In this document: positions 1 through 8,075 of the stretch, in pieces
Layout: each line of letters begins with the position of its first letter
How positions within the stretch are numbered: the stretch's first letter is position 1
Assembly: GCA_902776645.1 (NCBI GenBank)
Contig: CACYQT010000007.1
Location: forward strand, 1-64,000
Length of the DNA: 64,000 nucleotides
Direction of reading: 5' to 3'
From: an uncultured bacterium
GTDB lineage: Bacteria > Verrucomicrobiota > Lentisphaeria > Oligosphaerales > Oligosphaeraceae
Translations under genes and position numbers: made by a program
Notes under the pieces: generated by a model
The model's database searches: none
The model's input: only the letters and a program-made list of their open reading frames with translations
What the model was told of the DNA's origin: nothing

Positions 1-8
1 CGTGGCAT
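1..8 (-). CDS. 5' end of an unidentified leftward gene
   Basis: Only the start is inside the window. On the minus strand an ATG at 8..6 follows a strong ribosome binding site, AGGAGGT at 12-18, and a plausible sigma-70 promoter lies just upstream. Nothing can be said about the product. Confidence 0.6.
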
Positions 9-47
9 GTCTACCTCCTTTTGTGCTTGCATGCAACAAACAGAGAT

Positions 48-75
48 AATATAGCCACACACGATAGAAACGCAA
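48..75 (-). promoter_or_regulatory. sigma-70 promoter of the left-edge gene
   Basis: Reading the minus strand, a -35 TTGCGT (75-70) and a -10 TATATT (53-48) are separated by 16 bases. Transcription would start near base 40, about 30 bases before the AGGAGGT/ATG. Seen by eye; not tested. Confidence 0.55.
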
Positions 76-94
76 ATTTAGATTTTACATTGTA

Positions 95-194
95 CTAGTA
101 GCCTAGCAGGCTAGTAGGCTAGCAGGCTAGAAGGCTAGAATCCTAGCCGCCTAGCTGGCTAGCTACCTAGAATCCTAGTAGTCTAGCCGCCTAG
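95..194. repeat. CTAG-N4 tandem array, 13 units, period 8
   Basis: CTAG occurs at 95, 103, 111, 119, 127, 135, 143, 151, 159, 167, 175, 183 and 191, exactly every 8 bases. The four bases between the cores vary (tagc, cagg, tagg, aagg, aatc, ccgc, ctgg and others). CTAG is usually a rare tetranucleotide in bacteria, so this is not chance. Smaller arrays of the same kind lie at 5739, 27148, 32108 and 53572. No gene is visible here; it sits between the left-edge gene's promoter and the 3' end of the next leftward gene. Confidence 0.9.
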
Positions 195-211
195 AGGTAT
201 TTGCTTTTAGC

Positions 212-244
212 TTTCCTTCACGCGATATTAGCGCGTGAAGGAAA
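212..244 (-). terminator. 13-bp perfect hairpin spanning a stop codon
   Basis: TTTCCTTCACGCG (212-224) pairs perfectly with 232-244 around a 7-base loop. The TAA stop codon of the leftward lipoprotein gene (228-230) lies in the loop. No U-tract follows on the minus strand, so it may stabilise the 3' end or block decay rather than be a classic intrinsic terminator. Confidence 0.55.
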
Positions 245-1871
245 TGGTCTGGTTGGGGGTGGCGGTTTGGGAGACGCTTTTGCCGTCGGGCCAAGTGACG
301 GTGACGACAATCTGTGAATTTTCGGGCAGTTGCCCGAAGCCGAAATGCAGCAGCGGGTCGGACTGCTGTCCCATGGAGGAATTGCCCGCATTGTTGAGGC
401 GTGTCTGGCGGAGGCCGTTGGCCTCCGCCGTCACGACGGCGCCGATGGCGGTGCCGCGCAGCGACTTCAGCTGGACTTTCAGCCATGACCGGCCATTCAT
501 CTCCAGATTGCCGACGTTGCGGAAGACGGCCATCGCGGCGGGGGCGTCCTTTTCGGGGCGGCCGGCCGTGATCAAATCCGGCAGGCCGTCGCCGTCGAGA
601 TCCGCCCAGATGCCGGCGTATGTGTCGATCCGTTCGACATCGACGCCGGAGGCGACATCGACGAACGCCTTTCCGGCGTGATTCAGGAAGAGCCGCGTCT
701 TCGCGTAGACCAGATTATAAATCTGCGGGACGAACACGTCTTCGAAGCCGTCGAGATTGACGTCCGCGACGGCGACGCCCGCCCACAGTTCGTCGCCTTT
801 GTAGACGCCGCGGCCGCCGATGGGCAGGGGGGGGACGCGGAGGGCGTTCCGCCAGTCGGTGAAGACGCCTTTCTTGTTGTGGAGGATGGCGGAATCGTCG
901 CAGACGTATCCGCGGATGTCGTAGTTCATGTTTGAGCTTGGGCCGACGTATTTGTGGACGAGATTGGAGATCCAGAGGTCGAGCTGCCCGTCGTTGTCGA
1001 AGTCGAGGAAGGCGGCGCCGATGCAGTGTCCGTAATGGTAACCATAATTGGCATTGACGTTTCTGTCAAAGAATTGCCTTGGGTTGTAGCGGCCTTTGAT
1101 GCCGCGCTCCTGCGCTTCGTCGAAGAAAGTGAGATTCTTGTGGTTGATCCAGCAGAAGTTTGGCTGGAGGCGGTAGTTGGCGACGATGATGTCCTGAAAG
1201 CCGTCGTTGTTGACGTCATGGATGAGAATGGATCGCGCGTAGGTGCTGCGGTTGATTCGGGCGGTCTTGGCGGTTTCGTCGAAATGCTGCCCGTAGTCGT
1301 TGTGCCATAGTTGCAGCGGCCAATATTGCGGGTTGCCGTTGTTCCAGTTTTCGCCCATGCCGATGACGATGTCGGGGAAGCCGTTGTTGTCGAGATCGCC
1401 TGCGGCGATGGACGCGCCGTGCGGGTCCGGTTTGTAGCCGAGCTTTTCCGCGACATCCGTGAAGGTGTTGTCGCCATTGTTCTTGTAGAGGGCGCCGCGG
1501 ACGGTCGCGATGTCGGTGAATCCGTCGTTGTTGTAATCGACGGCGAGTGAGACGCCGCCGCCCGTGATGCCGGCCTCCTTCGTGATATCCTTGAAGGCGA
1601 TGTGGCCGGGGGTGCTTTCGTTCAGGAGGAGCGTCGCGCCGCCGACGAGCAGGTCCGGCTTGCCGTCGTTGTTGATATCCAACGCGTTGATATGGTTTGT
1701 CTGCAGTTTCGGGAGGCTGTCTGAGACGTTCTGGAAGGACGGGACGGTGACTCGCTCAAGATGTGGGTTCGGTTTCGGCGGCTTGTCTTCCGCCGTTGTC
1801 TTTTCGGCGGAAAGCTGGACGCAGCCCGTGAGGAGGAGGGAGAGGAAAATGTTTGAGTATTTATAGTTCAT
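228..1871 (-). CDS. secreted VCBS/FG-GAP repeat lipoprotein with ASPIC/UnbV C-terminus
   Basis: 547 aa from the ATG at 1871, which begins MNYKYSNIFLSLLLTGC, a lipoprotein signal with lipobox LTGC. The body has many calcium-binding DxNxDGxxD motifs (DINNDGKPDLL, DYNNDGFTDIA, DLDNNGFPDIV, DFDNDGQLDLW, DLDGDGLPDLI), the mark of an FG-GAP/VCBS beta-propeller. The last ~100 residues resemble an ASPIC/UnbV domain as in CRTAC1-like proteins. A role in surface adhesion or glycan binding is inferred. An in-frame extension to 1964 exists, but it only translates the 9-bp GGGACGAAA repeat into a FVP-repeat peptide, so I reject it. The stop codon sits in a hairpin loop. A divergent glycosidase gene starts at 2045. 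Confidence 0.85.
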   Translation of the reverse strand: MNYKYSNIFLSLLLTGCVQLSAEKTTAEDKPPKPNPHLERVTVPSFQNVSDSLPKLQTNHINALDINNDGKPDLLVGGATLLLNESTPGHIAFKDITKEAGITGGGVSLAVDYNNDGFTDIATVRGALYKNNGDNTFTDVAEKLGYKPDPHGASIAAGDLDNNGFPDIVIGMGENWNNGNPQYWPLQLWHNDYGQHFDETAKTARINRSTYARSILIHDVNNDGFQDIIVANYRLQPNFCWINHKNLTFFDEAQERGIKGRYNPRQFFDRNVNANYGYHYGHCIGAAFLDFDNDGQLDLWISNLVHKYVGPSSNMNYDIRGYVCDDSAILHNKKGVFTDWRNALRVPPLPIGGRGVYKGDELWAGVAVADVNLDGFEDVFVPQIYNLVYAKTRLFLNHAGKAFVDVASGVDVERIDTYAGIWADLDGDGLPDLITAGRPEKDAPAAMAVFRNVGNLEMNGRSWLKVQLKSLRGTAIGAVVTAEANGLRQTRLNNAGNSSMGQQSDPLLHFGFGQLPENSQIVVTVTWPDGKSVSQTATPNQTISFTR

Positions 1872-1875
1872 AACA

Positions 1876-1923
1876 GGGACGAAAGGGACGAAAGGGACGA
1901 AAGGGACGAAAGGGACGAAAGGG
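1876..1923. repeat. GGG-N6 array (GGGACGAAA), 6 units, period 9
   Basis: GGG occurs at 1876, 1885, 1894, 1903, 1912 and 1921. Four or more GGG tracts with 6-base loops satisfy the usual G-quadruplex pattern on the plus strand, which is the template strand of the leftward lipoprotein gene. The array starts 4 bases upstream of that gene's start codon and so occupies its ribosome-binding region. No ordinary Shine-Dalgarno is visible there. Confidence 0.85.
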
Positions 1924-1958
1924 ATGAGTGAAGAATAATATCCACTTGTCTGTGAAAT

Positions 1959-1983
1959 AAACAAGCGGGCGGCTTGTTTTTTA
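1959..1983 (+). terminator. hairpin with T-tract between divergent genes
   Basis: AAACAAGC (1959-1966) and GCTTGTTT (1972-1979) enclose a 5-base loop, and Ts continue to 1982. It has the form of an intrinsic terminator on the plus strand, yet no rightward gene precedes it. It could be a leader attenuator for the gene at 2045 or a leftover repeat. Confidence 0.4.
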
Positions 1984-2044
1984 GGTATTATAATAATAAA
2001 GTAAAGAAAAGGCGATAGAGTCGAGCAACAATAAGAGGAGCATT

Positions 2045-4402
2045 ATGTTTTCACACAGAATCAGTTTGGTTGTCGCGCTGGCGTGTCTGGCGGTTTCTGC
2101 GAACGAACTTGTGAATCCGAATCTGGAGACGGATGCGGACGGCAATCTGCCTGGCTGGAAGACCTACAGGCCGGATAATCCGGTGCGCGTCGTGCATGAC
2201 GATGTGCAGAACGGCCAGTCCGCCATCTATGGTGAAATCTCACGGGAGAAGCCCTCGTTCGGCTTCATGCAGACTTTGGCGTACGACAAGCCGGACAACC
2301 GCCCTGTGACCTTCGGCGGATGGAGCAAATGCGAAGGCGTGGAGAGCGACCGCGACTACTGCGTCTATCTGGACATCTTCTTCTCGGACGGCACGAACGA
2401 CTGGGCCAAATGCGCCTACTGGCCGACGGGAACCCATGACTGGGAATACACGGTCGAATGCTACTGGCCGCCCAAGCCCATCGCGAAAATCGAATACTAC
2501 GTCCTCCTGCGCAATACGACGGGCAGGGCGTGGTTTGACAATTTCGAGCTGACGCGCGAAGATCCGGGCGCCCGCATGCGCATCATCGAAGTGCAATCGA
2601 CGGCTCCGTTCCCCCAGAACGGCATTCAGATCCATTCCAGTTTCTTCCATGCGGGAACGACCTACACGGCGCGGATCGTCGACGACACCGGCAAGATTTT
2701 GGCGGAGAAGTCGGACAGGGGGCATATCGTCAATTGGACGCTTGATCTGCCCGACGGCGCGGCGAAAGTCATCATCGACGGCATGAAGGCGGGCGCCGCC
2801 CCCTTCCGCAATGAGCGTGTCATCAACAACGTGAACCATAAGATGAAAGAGAATCCTGTGAAGGGCGCCTACCGCGTCTGGACTGCGGATTCCATGCGGA
2901 ACATATCGCCGTTGACGTATCCGGCCGCGGAGGAGTCGACGAGCGTCTCTTTGGAACTGGCGAAGGCGGAGCGTGAAAGCGCGCAGATTCTCGTTACGGC
3001 GGGTGCGAACAAGATCGACGCCGTCAACGTGGAGCTTCCCGTGCTGAAGAACGCGGCGGGCGAGGCGTTGAAAGGCGAGCTGAAGTGGGAGCGCGTCGGC
3101 TACATTCCGCGCAACGTGCCGCATGTGCTCAGCCCGGAAAGCGGCTATGATCCGCAGGAATTCTGGCTGCCGGACCCGTTGCTGCCGCCGCGTGAATTCA
3201 TGGTTCCCGCGAACGCGACGCAAGGCGTCTGGCTGACGGTCTACGCCGACCGCGAAGCGGCCGCCGGCGACTATTCCGGCGTCGCGAACATCGTGATCGG
3301 AAATGAAAAAATCGCTGTTCCGCTGAAGGTGACGGTGTTCGATTTCGCGCTGCCGAAGACTTTCAGCTATCCGACGGCGTTCTGCCTGATGGACGGCCAT
3401 CTCTTCAGGACCTATCCTGACGGCGACCGCAACGAAACGCGCCGCAAGGCATGGGACATCATGCTGGACCACCGCCTCAATCCGGACGACATCTCCCGCA
3501 CGACACCGCCCCGCATCGAAGACCTGCTCTACGCGCGGGAACGCGGCATGAACCGCTTCAACATCCTCAATCTCGTGCCGCAGCCGAAGCCCGACTTCAA
3601 GGGGCTGTGGGTCTGCTTCTCGTCGACAAGCGTCTATACGGACGAACTGTTCGACGAGTTCAAACGCCGTCTGGATCCGTACATCGCGGAACTGCGCAAG
3701 CATGATCTGACGAAATACGCCTACGCCTACGGCTTCGACGAACGCGGAGACGAATACAACGCCATCATGGCGCGCGTCCACAAGTTCTTCAAGGATAATT
3801 ATCCGGATGTGGCGTTCTTCACAACATCCATGATGTACAAGTCGTTGAAAGCGAATCCTCAACGGACTGACTGCTATGCGAACGACTGGTACTGCCCGCT
3901 GACGAGCGTCTATGATCTGGAGCTTTCCGACAAGCTGCGCGCGAAGGGCCATCAGGTCTGGTGGTACACCTGCTGCGGCCCGAAGCATCCGTACGCGAAC
4001 ATGGCGACGACGGAGTATCCGTTCATCGAAGGCCGCCTGCTGGCGTGGATGAGCTACCTCTACAGGGCCGACGGCTTCCTCTACTGGCATGTGAACATGT
4101 GGCAGAACGCCAAGCGGTTCGACGAATCGAGCTGCTACCAGCCGGATTTCGGCGTGCTGCAGGTCGCGTCGATGGCGGGCGACGGCCAGTTCCTCTATCC
4201 GGGCGAGAAAGGGCCGCTGCCGTCCATCCGTTTCGCGAACATCCGTGACGGAAGCGAAGACTACGACTATCTGACGATGTGCGGCGCGTCGTCCCGCGAG
4301 GAATGCGGCAAGCTGATCAAGAGCATGACGGAATACACCCGCGATCCCGCCCTGCTGCGTGAAATGCGCCGCCAGATCGCGAAGCGCATTACTGGAAAAT
4401 AG
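2045..4402 (+). CDS. secreted DUF4091 (GH123-like) glycoside hydrolase
   Basis: 785 aa. MFSHRISLVVALACLAVSA is a signal peptide. Residues ~20-180 form a carbohydrate-binding-like beta-sandwich (NPNLETDADGNLPGWK...). A middle beta region ends with LKVTVFDFALPKTFSYPTAF, typical of the linker into DUF4091. The C-terminal TIM-barrel-like part ends in RFANIRDGSEDYDYL, a hallmark of DUF4091, which is related to GH123 beta-N-acetylgalactosaminidases. The start is supported by AGAGGAG just upstream. It probably acts on host or plant glycans outside the cytoplasm; the substrate cannot be read from sequence. It is monocistronic, followed by GAGAC heptamer repeats. Confidence 0.8.
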   Translation: MFSHRISLVVALACLAVSANELVNPNLETDADGNLPGWKTYRPDNPVRVVHDDVQNGQSAIYGEISREKPSFGFMQTLAYDKPDNRPVTFGGWSKCEGVESDRDYCVYLDIFFSDGTNDWAKCAYWPTGTHDWEYTVECYWPPKPIAKIEYYVLLRNTTGRAWFDNFELTREDPGARMRIIEVQSTAPFPQNGIQIHSSFFHAGTTYTARIVDDTGKILAEKSDRGHIVNWTLDLPDGAAKVIIDGMKAGAAPFRNERVINNVNHKMKENPVKGAYRVWTADSMRNISPLTYPAAEESTSVSLELAKAERESAQILVTAGANKIDAVNVELPVLKNAAGEALKGELKWERVGYIPRNVPHVLSPESGYDPQEFWLPDPLLPPREFMVPANATQGVWLTVYADREAAAGDYSGVANIVIGNEKIAVPLKVTVFDFALPKTFSYPTAFCLMDGHLFRTYPDGDRNETRRKAWDIMLDHRLNPDDISRTTPPRIEDLLYARERGMNRFNILNLVPQPKPDFKGLWVCFSSTSVYTDELFDEFKRRLDPYIAELRKHDLTKYAYAYGFDERGDEYNAIMARVHKFFKDNYPDVAFFTTSMMYKSLKANPQRTDCYANDWYCPLTSVYDLELSDKLRAKGHQVWWYTCCGPKHPYANMATTEYPFIEGRLLAWMSYLYRADGFLYWHVNMWQNAKRFDESSCYQPDFGVLQVASMAGDGQFLYPGEKGPLPSIRFANIRDGSEDYDYLTMCGASSREECGKLIKSMTEYTRDPALLREMRRQIAKRITGK

Positions 4403-4444
4403 GAGTCTTGGAACCTCCTGTCTAGTCGTCTGGCGTCTTCTGCA

Positions 4445-4513
4445 CGTCTCATGTCTCATGACAGAGGACATGAGACGTGAGACGAGAGACGTGAGACGAG
4501 CGAAGACAGGAGA
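4445..4513. repeat. GAGAC heptamer array with 11-bp inverted repeat
   Basis: CGTCTCATGTC (4445-4455) is the exact inverted complement of 4467-4477. The right arm continues as GAGAC plus two variable bases repeated with period 7, degrading towards 4513. The same heptamer family recurs as a larger inverted pair at 48314-48470. It may help terminate the upstream glycosidase gene, but no clean U-tract follows. Confidence 0.7.
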
Positions 4514-4599
4514 CGATAAGACGTTAGACTTTTTTATGGAATTTCTAGAAAAATATCAATCACCATTAATATAGGTAAAGAGGAAAAAGGTAAAAGGAA

Positions 4600-5655
4600 A
4601 TGAAACTGAAAGTACTGGGGATTGTCATTGGAGTTGTCGTATTGATGCATGCGCTGTTCGCGTTTGTCCTGATACGGCATGGGAAGGATGGTGGCGGCGA
4701 GCAGGTCGTGGAGAAGGATTTGGAGAATGATGTGGAGAAGCCTGAGTTCCAGTACGACGACAGCGCTGCGGCGCCTGTGGCGGAGGATTCCGGCCTGCCG
4801 GAGGCCCATTACTACGACGGCTACTACGAAATGGCGCTGGCGGAGATGCCGGCGAAGCTGTCGCAAGAGATAAACAAGTGCAAATCAGGCATCTGCGTTG
4901 ATTTGACCAATAAAAAGGTCCTTTGGGCGAAAAACGAGAAGACGGCTGGCTGCATCGCGTCGATGACGAAGATGATGACGGTCTATCTGATGATGAAGGA
5001 TCTGAAGAAGCCTGGTTCGCAACTGACGATGGAGACGGTTGTTCCGGCGACGCCGGAGGCTTGCAAAGTCGGCGGCCACCAGATCTACATGGATCCGAAG
5101 GAGACGTTCACGCTGGAGGAGCTTCTGAAATGCGTCATGATCCGCAGCGCCAACGACTGCGCCTATCTGCTGGGGGCGTTTCTCGCCGGCGGCAGCGAAG
5201 AGGCGTTTGTCAAACGCATGATGGACGAAGCGAAGGAGATGGGGCTGGAAAGCTTCATCTTCCACAATGCCCATGGGCTGCCGGTCAAGCTGGCGAAAGG
5301 CCGTCTGGAGAACATGGGAGCGCCCATCGAACTGGCGTTTCTGGCGGAACAGCTGATGGACATTCCGGAAGTCGTGAAATGGTCTTCGACGAAGCATGAT
5401 TGCATTCGCGAAAATTCCCCCAACCCGAAGTTCAAGAAATTCGATTTGGATTCGACGAACACGTTGCTCGGCAATCCTTCCTGCCCGGGCGTAAACGGCA
5501 TGAAGACCGGTATGACAGATGGTGCTGGATTCTGTGTGACAACGACTTGCGAACGCGATGGCCGCCGGATGGTGGTTGTCGCCATGGGTTGCAACAATGG
5601 CAAGGAGCGCGACAATCTGGTTCGTCAGATTCTCAATTGGGCGTACAGCAAATAA
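4600..5655 (+). CDS. dacA: D-alanyl-D-alanine carboxypeptidase (PBP5/S11 family)
   Basis: 351 aa. Trims the terminal D-Ala from peptidoglycan stem peptides in the periplasm. An uncleaved-looking anchor (residues 5-26) is followed by an acidic linker (30-75). The S11 catalytic set is complete: SMTK with Ser121, SAN at 183-185 and KTG at 302-304. S11 enzymes such as E. coli DacA carry a C-terminal amphipathic anchor; here anchoring is N-terminal and the protein ends right after the catalytic domain, as in DacD/DacF variants that lack the PBP5 C-terminal region. A weak purine-rich site (aaaagg) precedes the ATG. The stop codon is embedded in a 10-bp hairpin. It stands alone; the next gene is 120 bases downstream beyond two repeat arrays. 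Confidence 0.88.
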   Translation: MKLKVLGIVIGVVVLMHALFAFVLIRHGKDGGGEQVVEKDLENDVEKPEFQYDDSAAAPVAEDSGLPEAHYYDGYYEMALAEMPAKLSQEINKCKSGICVDLTNKKVLWAKNEKTAGCIASMTKMMTVYLMMKDLKKPGSQLTMETVVPATPEACKVGGHQIYMDPKETFTLEELLKCVMIRSANDCAYLLGAFLAGGSEEAFVKRMMDEAKEMGLESFIFHNAHGLPVKLAKGRLENMGAPIELAFLAEQLMDIPEVVKWSSTKHDCIRENSPNPKFKKFDLDSTNTLLGNPSCPGVNGMKTGMTDGAGFCVTTTCERDGRRMVVVAMGCNNGKERDNLVRQILNWAYSK

Positions 5656-5672
5656 CTGCGGAGCAGTTATTT
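5650..5672 (+). terminator. 10-bp triloop hairpin over the dacA stop codon
   Basis: AAATAACTGC (5650-5659) pairs perfectly with GCAGTTATTT (5663-5672) around GGA. The TAA at 5653-5655 is inside the left arm. There is no long U-tract after it. It matches the stop-codon hairpin at 212-244 in design, though the sequences are unrelated. Confidence 0.5.
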
Positions 5673-5673
5673 G

Positions 5674-5708
5674 AGCTAAAAGCTGAAAGCTGAAAGCTGA
5701 AAGCGAAA
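5674..5708. repeat. AGCTGAA heptamer array
   Basis: AGCTAAA then three perfect AGCTGAA units and a degenerate AGCGAAA, period 7. The reverse complement family (TTTCAGC) recurs at 48612-48652. Confidence 0.8.
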
Positions 5709-5738
5709 TACAACCGACTGTTGTAATAGAATAGTTTT

Positions 5739-5766
5739 CTAGAAGCCTAGCGTTCTAGAAGCTTGG
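5739..5766. repeat. CTAG-N4 array, 3 units plus a degenerate fourth
   Basis: CTAG at 5739, 5747 and 5755 with period 8, and a decayed unit at 5763. It ends 10 bases before the start codon at 5776, occupying the place where a ribosome binding site would be expected. Confidence 0.8.
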
Positions 5767-5775
5767 CCAAATCCT

Positions 5776-6543
5776 ATGAAAATCTATCTTTTAGGCACAT
5801 GTTCGGGAACGGAGCCGATGCCCGGGCGAAACCACGTCTCATGGGTGTTGGACATCGACGGCCGCCTGTATTGGTTTGATGCAGGCGAAGCGTGCAGTCA
5901 CACAGGCCATCTGCTCGGGCTGGATCTGACGGAGGTGAAGTCGATTTTCATTTCGCACGCCCATATCGACCATGTGGGCGGCCTCGCCAAGTTGCTGTGG
6001 TGCATGCGCAAGCTGGATTCGCGCCACGTCGGCAGCATGGCGGGCAAGACGGTGGAATTGTTTCTGCCGAATCCGCGCCTGTGGCCGGCCTTGCTCGCGT
6101 TCATGAAAGAGACGGAGAGCGGCTTCAAGATCAATTTCACACTGAACGACAGGCTGATCGAGCCTGGCGTCATTTTCGACGACGGCGTTGTCCATGTCGA
6201 GGCGCTGCGCAACGGCCATATCGCGTCACGGGAATCGTTCTCCTTCCGCATCCAGGCGGAAGGCCGAACCATCGTGTTTTCTGGCGATGTGAAATCCGTC
6301 ACGGAATTGACGGAATGGCTGGACGGCGGCTGCGATTTGTTCTTCATGGAGACGGGTCATCACAAGGTCGCGGATGTTTGCGACTTCGTGAAGGCCCGTC
6401 CGCAGGTGAAACGGCTCGTTTTCATCCATCATGGACGGGAAATCCTTGAGCGTTATGAAGATGCGATAGAAGCGGCGCAGTCGCGGCTTGGGGCGGACGG
6501 TCGTGTGCAAATTGGCTACGACCGACAGATTATTGAATTATAG
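5776..6543 (+). CDS. MBL-fold metallo-hydrolase, RNase Z-like
   Basis: 255 aa, cytoplasmic. The metal site HAHIDH is at 61-66. A downstream Asp in FSGDVKSV and a His in FIHHGRE complete the beta-lactamase-fold ligand set in the expected order. The opening MKIYLLGTCSGTEPMPGRNH resembles the RNase Z/arylsulfatase-like branch (GTxxGxP...). A role in tRNA 3' processing is possible, but the RNase Z exosite is not visible, so a general phosphodiesterase or other hydrolase is equally plausible. No Shine-Dalgarno is seen; a CTAG array lies directly upstream. Confidence 0.75.
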   Translation: MKIYLLGTCSGTEPMPGRNHVSWVLDIDGRLYWFDAGEACSHTGHLLGLDLTEVKSIFISHAHIDHVGGLAKLLWCMRKLDSRHVGSMAGKTVELFLPNPRLWPALLAFMKETESGFKINFTLNDRLIEPGVIFDDGVVHVEALRNGHIASRESFSFRIQAEGRTIVFSGDVKSVTELTEWLDGGCDLFFMETGHHKVADVCDFVKARPQVKRLVFIHHGREILERYEDAIEAAQSRLGADGRVQIGYDRQIIEL

Positions 6544-6574
6544 GGCGGTCCCGCAGGAGCGGGACCCTCCCATT
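6541..6574. repeat. AGGA-loop hairpin repeat (copy 1)
   Basis: GGTCCCGC (6547-6554), loop AGGA, GCGGGACC (6559-6566), then CTCCCA. Eight perfect pairs between two convergent genes. Loop and tail are shared with copies at 10829, 43321 and 50398 while the stem bases differ, so it is a dispersed hairpin family. It may terminate transcription from both sides. Confidence 0.75.
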
Positions 6575-7491
6575 TATTTCAGCGGGAACCGCTTGCGGAT
6601 GACTTGCCACCGCAGGGAGGTCTGTTCCGTGATCCATGATTTCAATGATTGCGGCTTCGCTGAGGCGAAACGATGGAGCTCGTCATCCGTGCAACGGAAC
6701 AGGACGGGAAGCGCGTTTTCTTTGCCAAACAGTTCGGCGATATGGTTTTGCGCAACTGACAAACGGCGGCAGTGGAAGGCATGGCGAATAAGCAGCCACG
6801 CGAAAACCAATCCGACCAATGACCAGAACGGCCAGATAGGCATGGTTTGAAGCCATTGCGTCCGAAGAATTTGCGCAAAAAGCAGGACAAATGTGACGCC
6901 GAGGAAGAGGAAGGAATCCGTCTGCTTGCGGAAAATTCCGCCAATTAATTTTCGGAAAGAGCTGGCGGAAGTCTGGTAGGCGAACGTCTCTTCGAATTCT
7001 TCCGAGAGGAGGGCGATTCTCGCAACGTGGCAGAGTTCATGGGCAAGCAGTTCGTCGCGGTTGTAGATGAGCCATTTCTCCTGCGTCTTGAAGGAGCGGC
7101 GGATAATGAACATCGTGAAGAAATCAGGATAGGAGCAGAACGCGCAGCCGCCGAAGAGAAGCGAGAAGGACGGATCGATGAAAAAGCCCGGAACCCAGTC
7201 GATTTCAAAGCGATAGAGCCGATTGGTGTGGTCGGCGATTTTCGTGAAAAGCGCGTTCGGGATGCGGTCGTTCGGCGTGACGACGATGCCTTCCGCGTCG
7301 TATTTTCCGTCTTTGACAAGAGCGTCTTCAAGCTTTTGGCGATTGGTCTGGAAGAGGCGGATTCGCTTGGCGAAATCCGCCGCCGTTTCATCCGCGCCGA
7401 GCAACAGGCCGCTGGCGTCGTAGGCCGCCAGTGCATCGATATTTCCGCTGGCGGCCTGCTGCAGGTTTTCTTCTGAAAAAGGATTGTCCAT
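6574..7491 (-). CDS. membrane protein with HELCH zinc-protease-like motif
   Basis: 305 aa. I do not recognise the family by name. HELCH at 151-155 fits the HExxH zinc site, and EETFAYQTS (~167-175) supplies a possible third ligand as in gluzincins. Two strongly hydrophobic helices follow (~190-235). There is no signal peptide. The gene begins 5 bases after the lemA stop codon, so the two are surely co-transcribed. LemA proteins are often paired with HtpX-type M48 peptidases or TPM-domain proteins, which suggests a membrane protease partner. The motif could be coincidental, but it sits where a protease site would in a short M48-like protein. Confidence 0.6.
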   Translation of the reverse strand: MDNPFSEENLQQAASGNIDALAAYDASGLLLGADETAADFAKRIRLFQTNRQKLEDALVKDGKYDAEGIVVTPNDRIPNALFTKIADHTNRLYRFEIDWVPGFFIDPSFSLLFGGCAFCSYPDFFTMFIIRRSFKTQEKWLIYNRDELLAHELCHVARIALLSEEFEETFAYQTSASSFRKLIGGIFRKQTDSFLFLGVTFVLLFAQILRTQWLQTMPIWPFWSLVGLVFAWLLIRHAFHCRRLSVAQNHIAELFGKENALPVLFRCTDDELHRFASAKPQSLKSWITEQTSLRWQVIRKRFPLK

Positions 7492-7496
7492 GGATT

Positions 7497-8054
7497 TCAG
7501 AATTCCACTTTCGGGGCGGTTTTATCCGCTTCGGGCACTTCGAAATACGGCTTCGACTCATAGCCAAGCGTGCTGCCCGGCCACTGTTTGATTTTTGTGT
7601 TGAACATCCGCACGGCGTCGTTGTAGTCCTTTCTGGCGACGGCGATGCGGTTTTCCGTGCCGGCCAGTTCGTCCGCAAGGGCGCGGAAATTGGCGTTCGC
7701 CTTGAGTTCGGGATTGCTTTCGGAAATGACGAGTAGCCGCGAAATGGCGGCGCCAACTTCGCCTTCCGCCTTCATGCGGTCGGCCTGCGAGAGATTGCCG
7801 CCGGCCAGTTTTTCGCGGGCGGCGGTGATGGTCTCAATGGCCTTCATCTCATGGGCGGCATAGCCTTTGACGGTCGCTACAAAGTTGGGAATCAAGTCGT
7901 TGCGGCGTTTGAGCTGATTGTCGATCTGGGCCCATTGGCCGTTGACGTTCTCCTCCATCGCGACGATTTGGTTTTTCAGGCTGATCCATGCGCCGAAAGC
8001 GATGAAACCGGCGACGGCAAGACAGCCGATCAGTATCAGAATGGATTTTCCCAT
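7497..8054 (-). CDS. lemA: LemA family protein
   Basis: 185 aa, the usual length. One N-terminal membrane helix (residues 4-24) is followed by the family signature VNGQWAQIDNQLKRRNDLIPN and a helical-bundle body (ATVKGYAAHEMKAIETITAAR). LemA proteins sit at the inner membrane with the bundle outside or inside depending on species; their biochemical role is not settled. It forms an operon with the HELCH protein 5 bases downstream. Upstream is a dispersed repeat (8076-8218). Confidence 0.9.
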   Translation of the reverse strand: MGKSILILIGCLAVAGFIAFGAWISLKNQIVAMEENVNGQWAQIDNQLKRRNDLIPNFVATVKGYAAHEMKAIETITAAREKLAGGNLSQADRMKAEGEVGAAISRLLVISESNPELKANANFRALADELAGTENRIAVARKDYNDAVRMFNTKIKQWPGSTLGYESKPYFEVPEADKTAPKVEF

Positions 8055-8075
8055 GGTTGTTTTCCTCTTATTTTT

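Noticed and set aside
1872-1964. N-terminal extension with FVP repeats on the VCBS lipoprotein gene
   Set aside because: It is only a translation of the 9-bp GGGACGAAA array; the internal ATG at 1871 begins a clean lipoprotein signal with lipobox.
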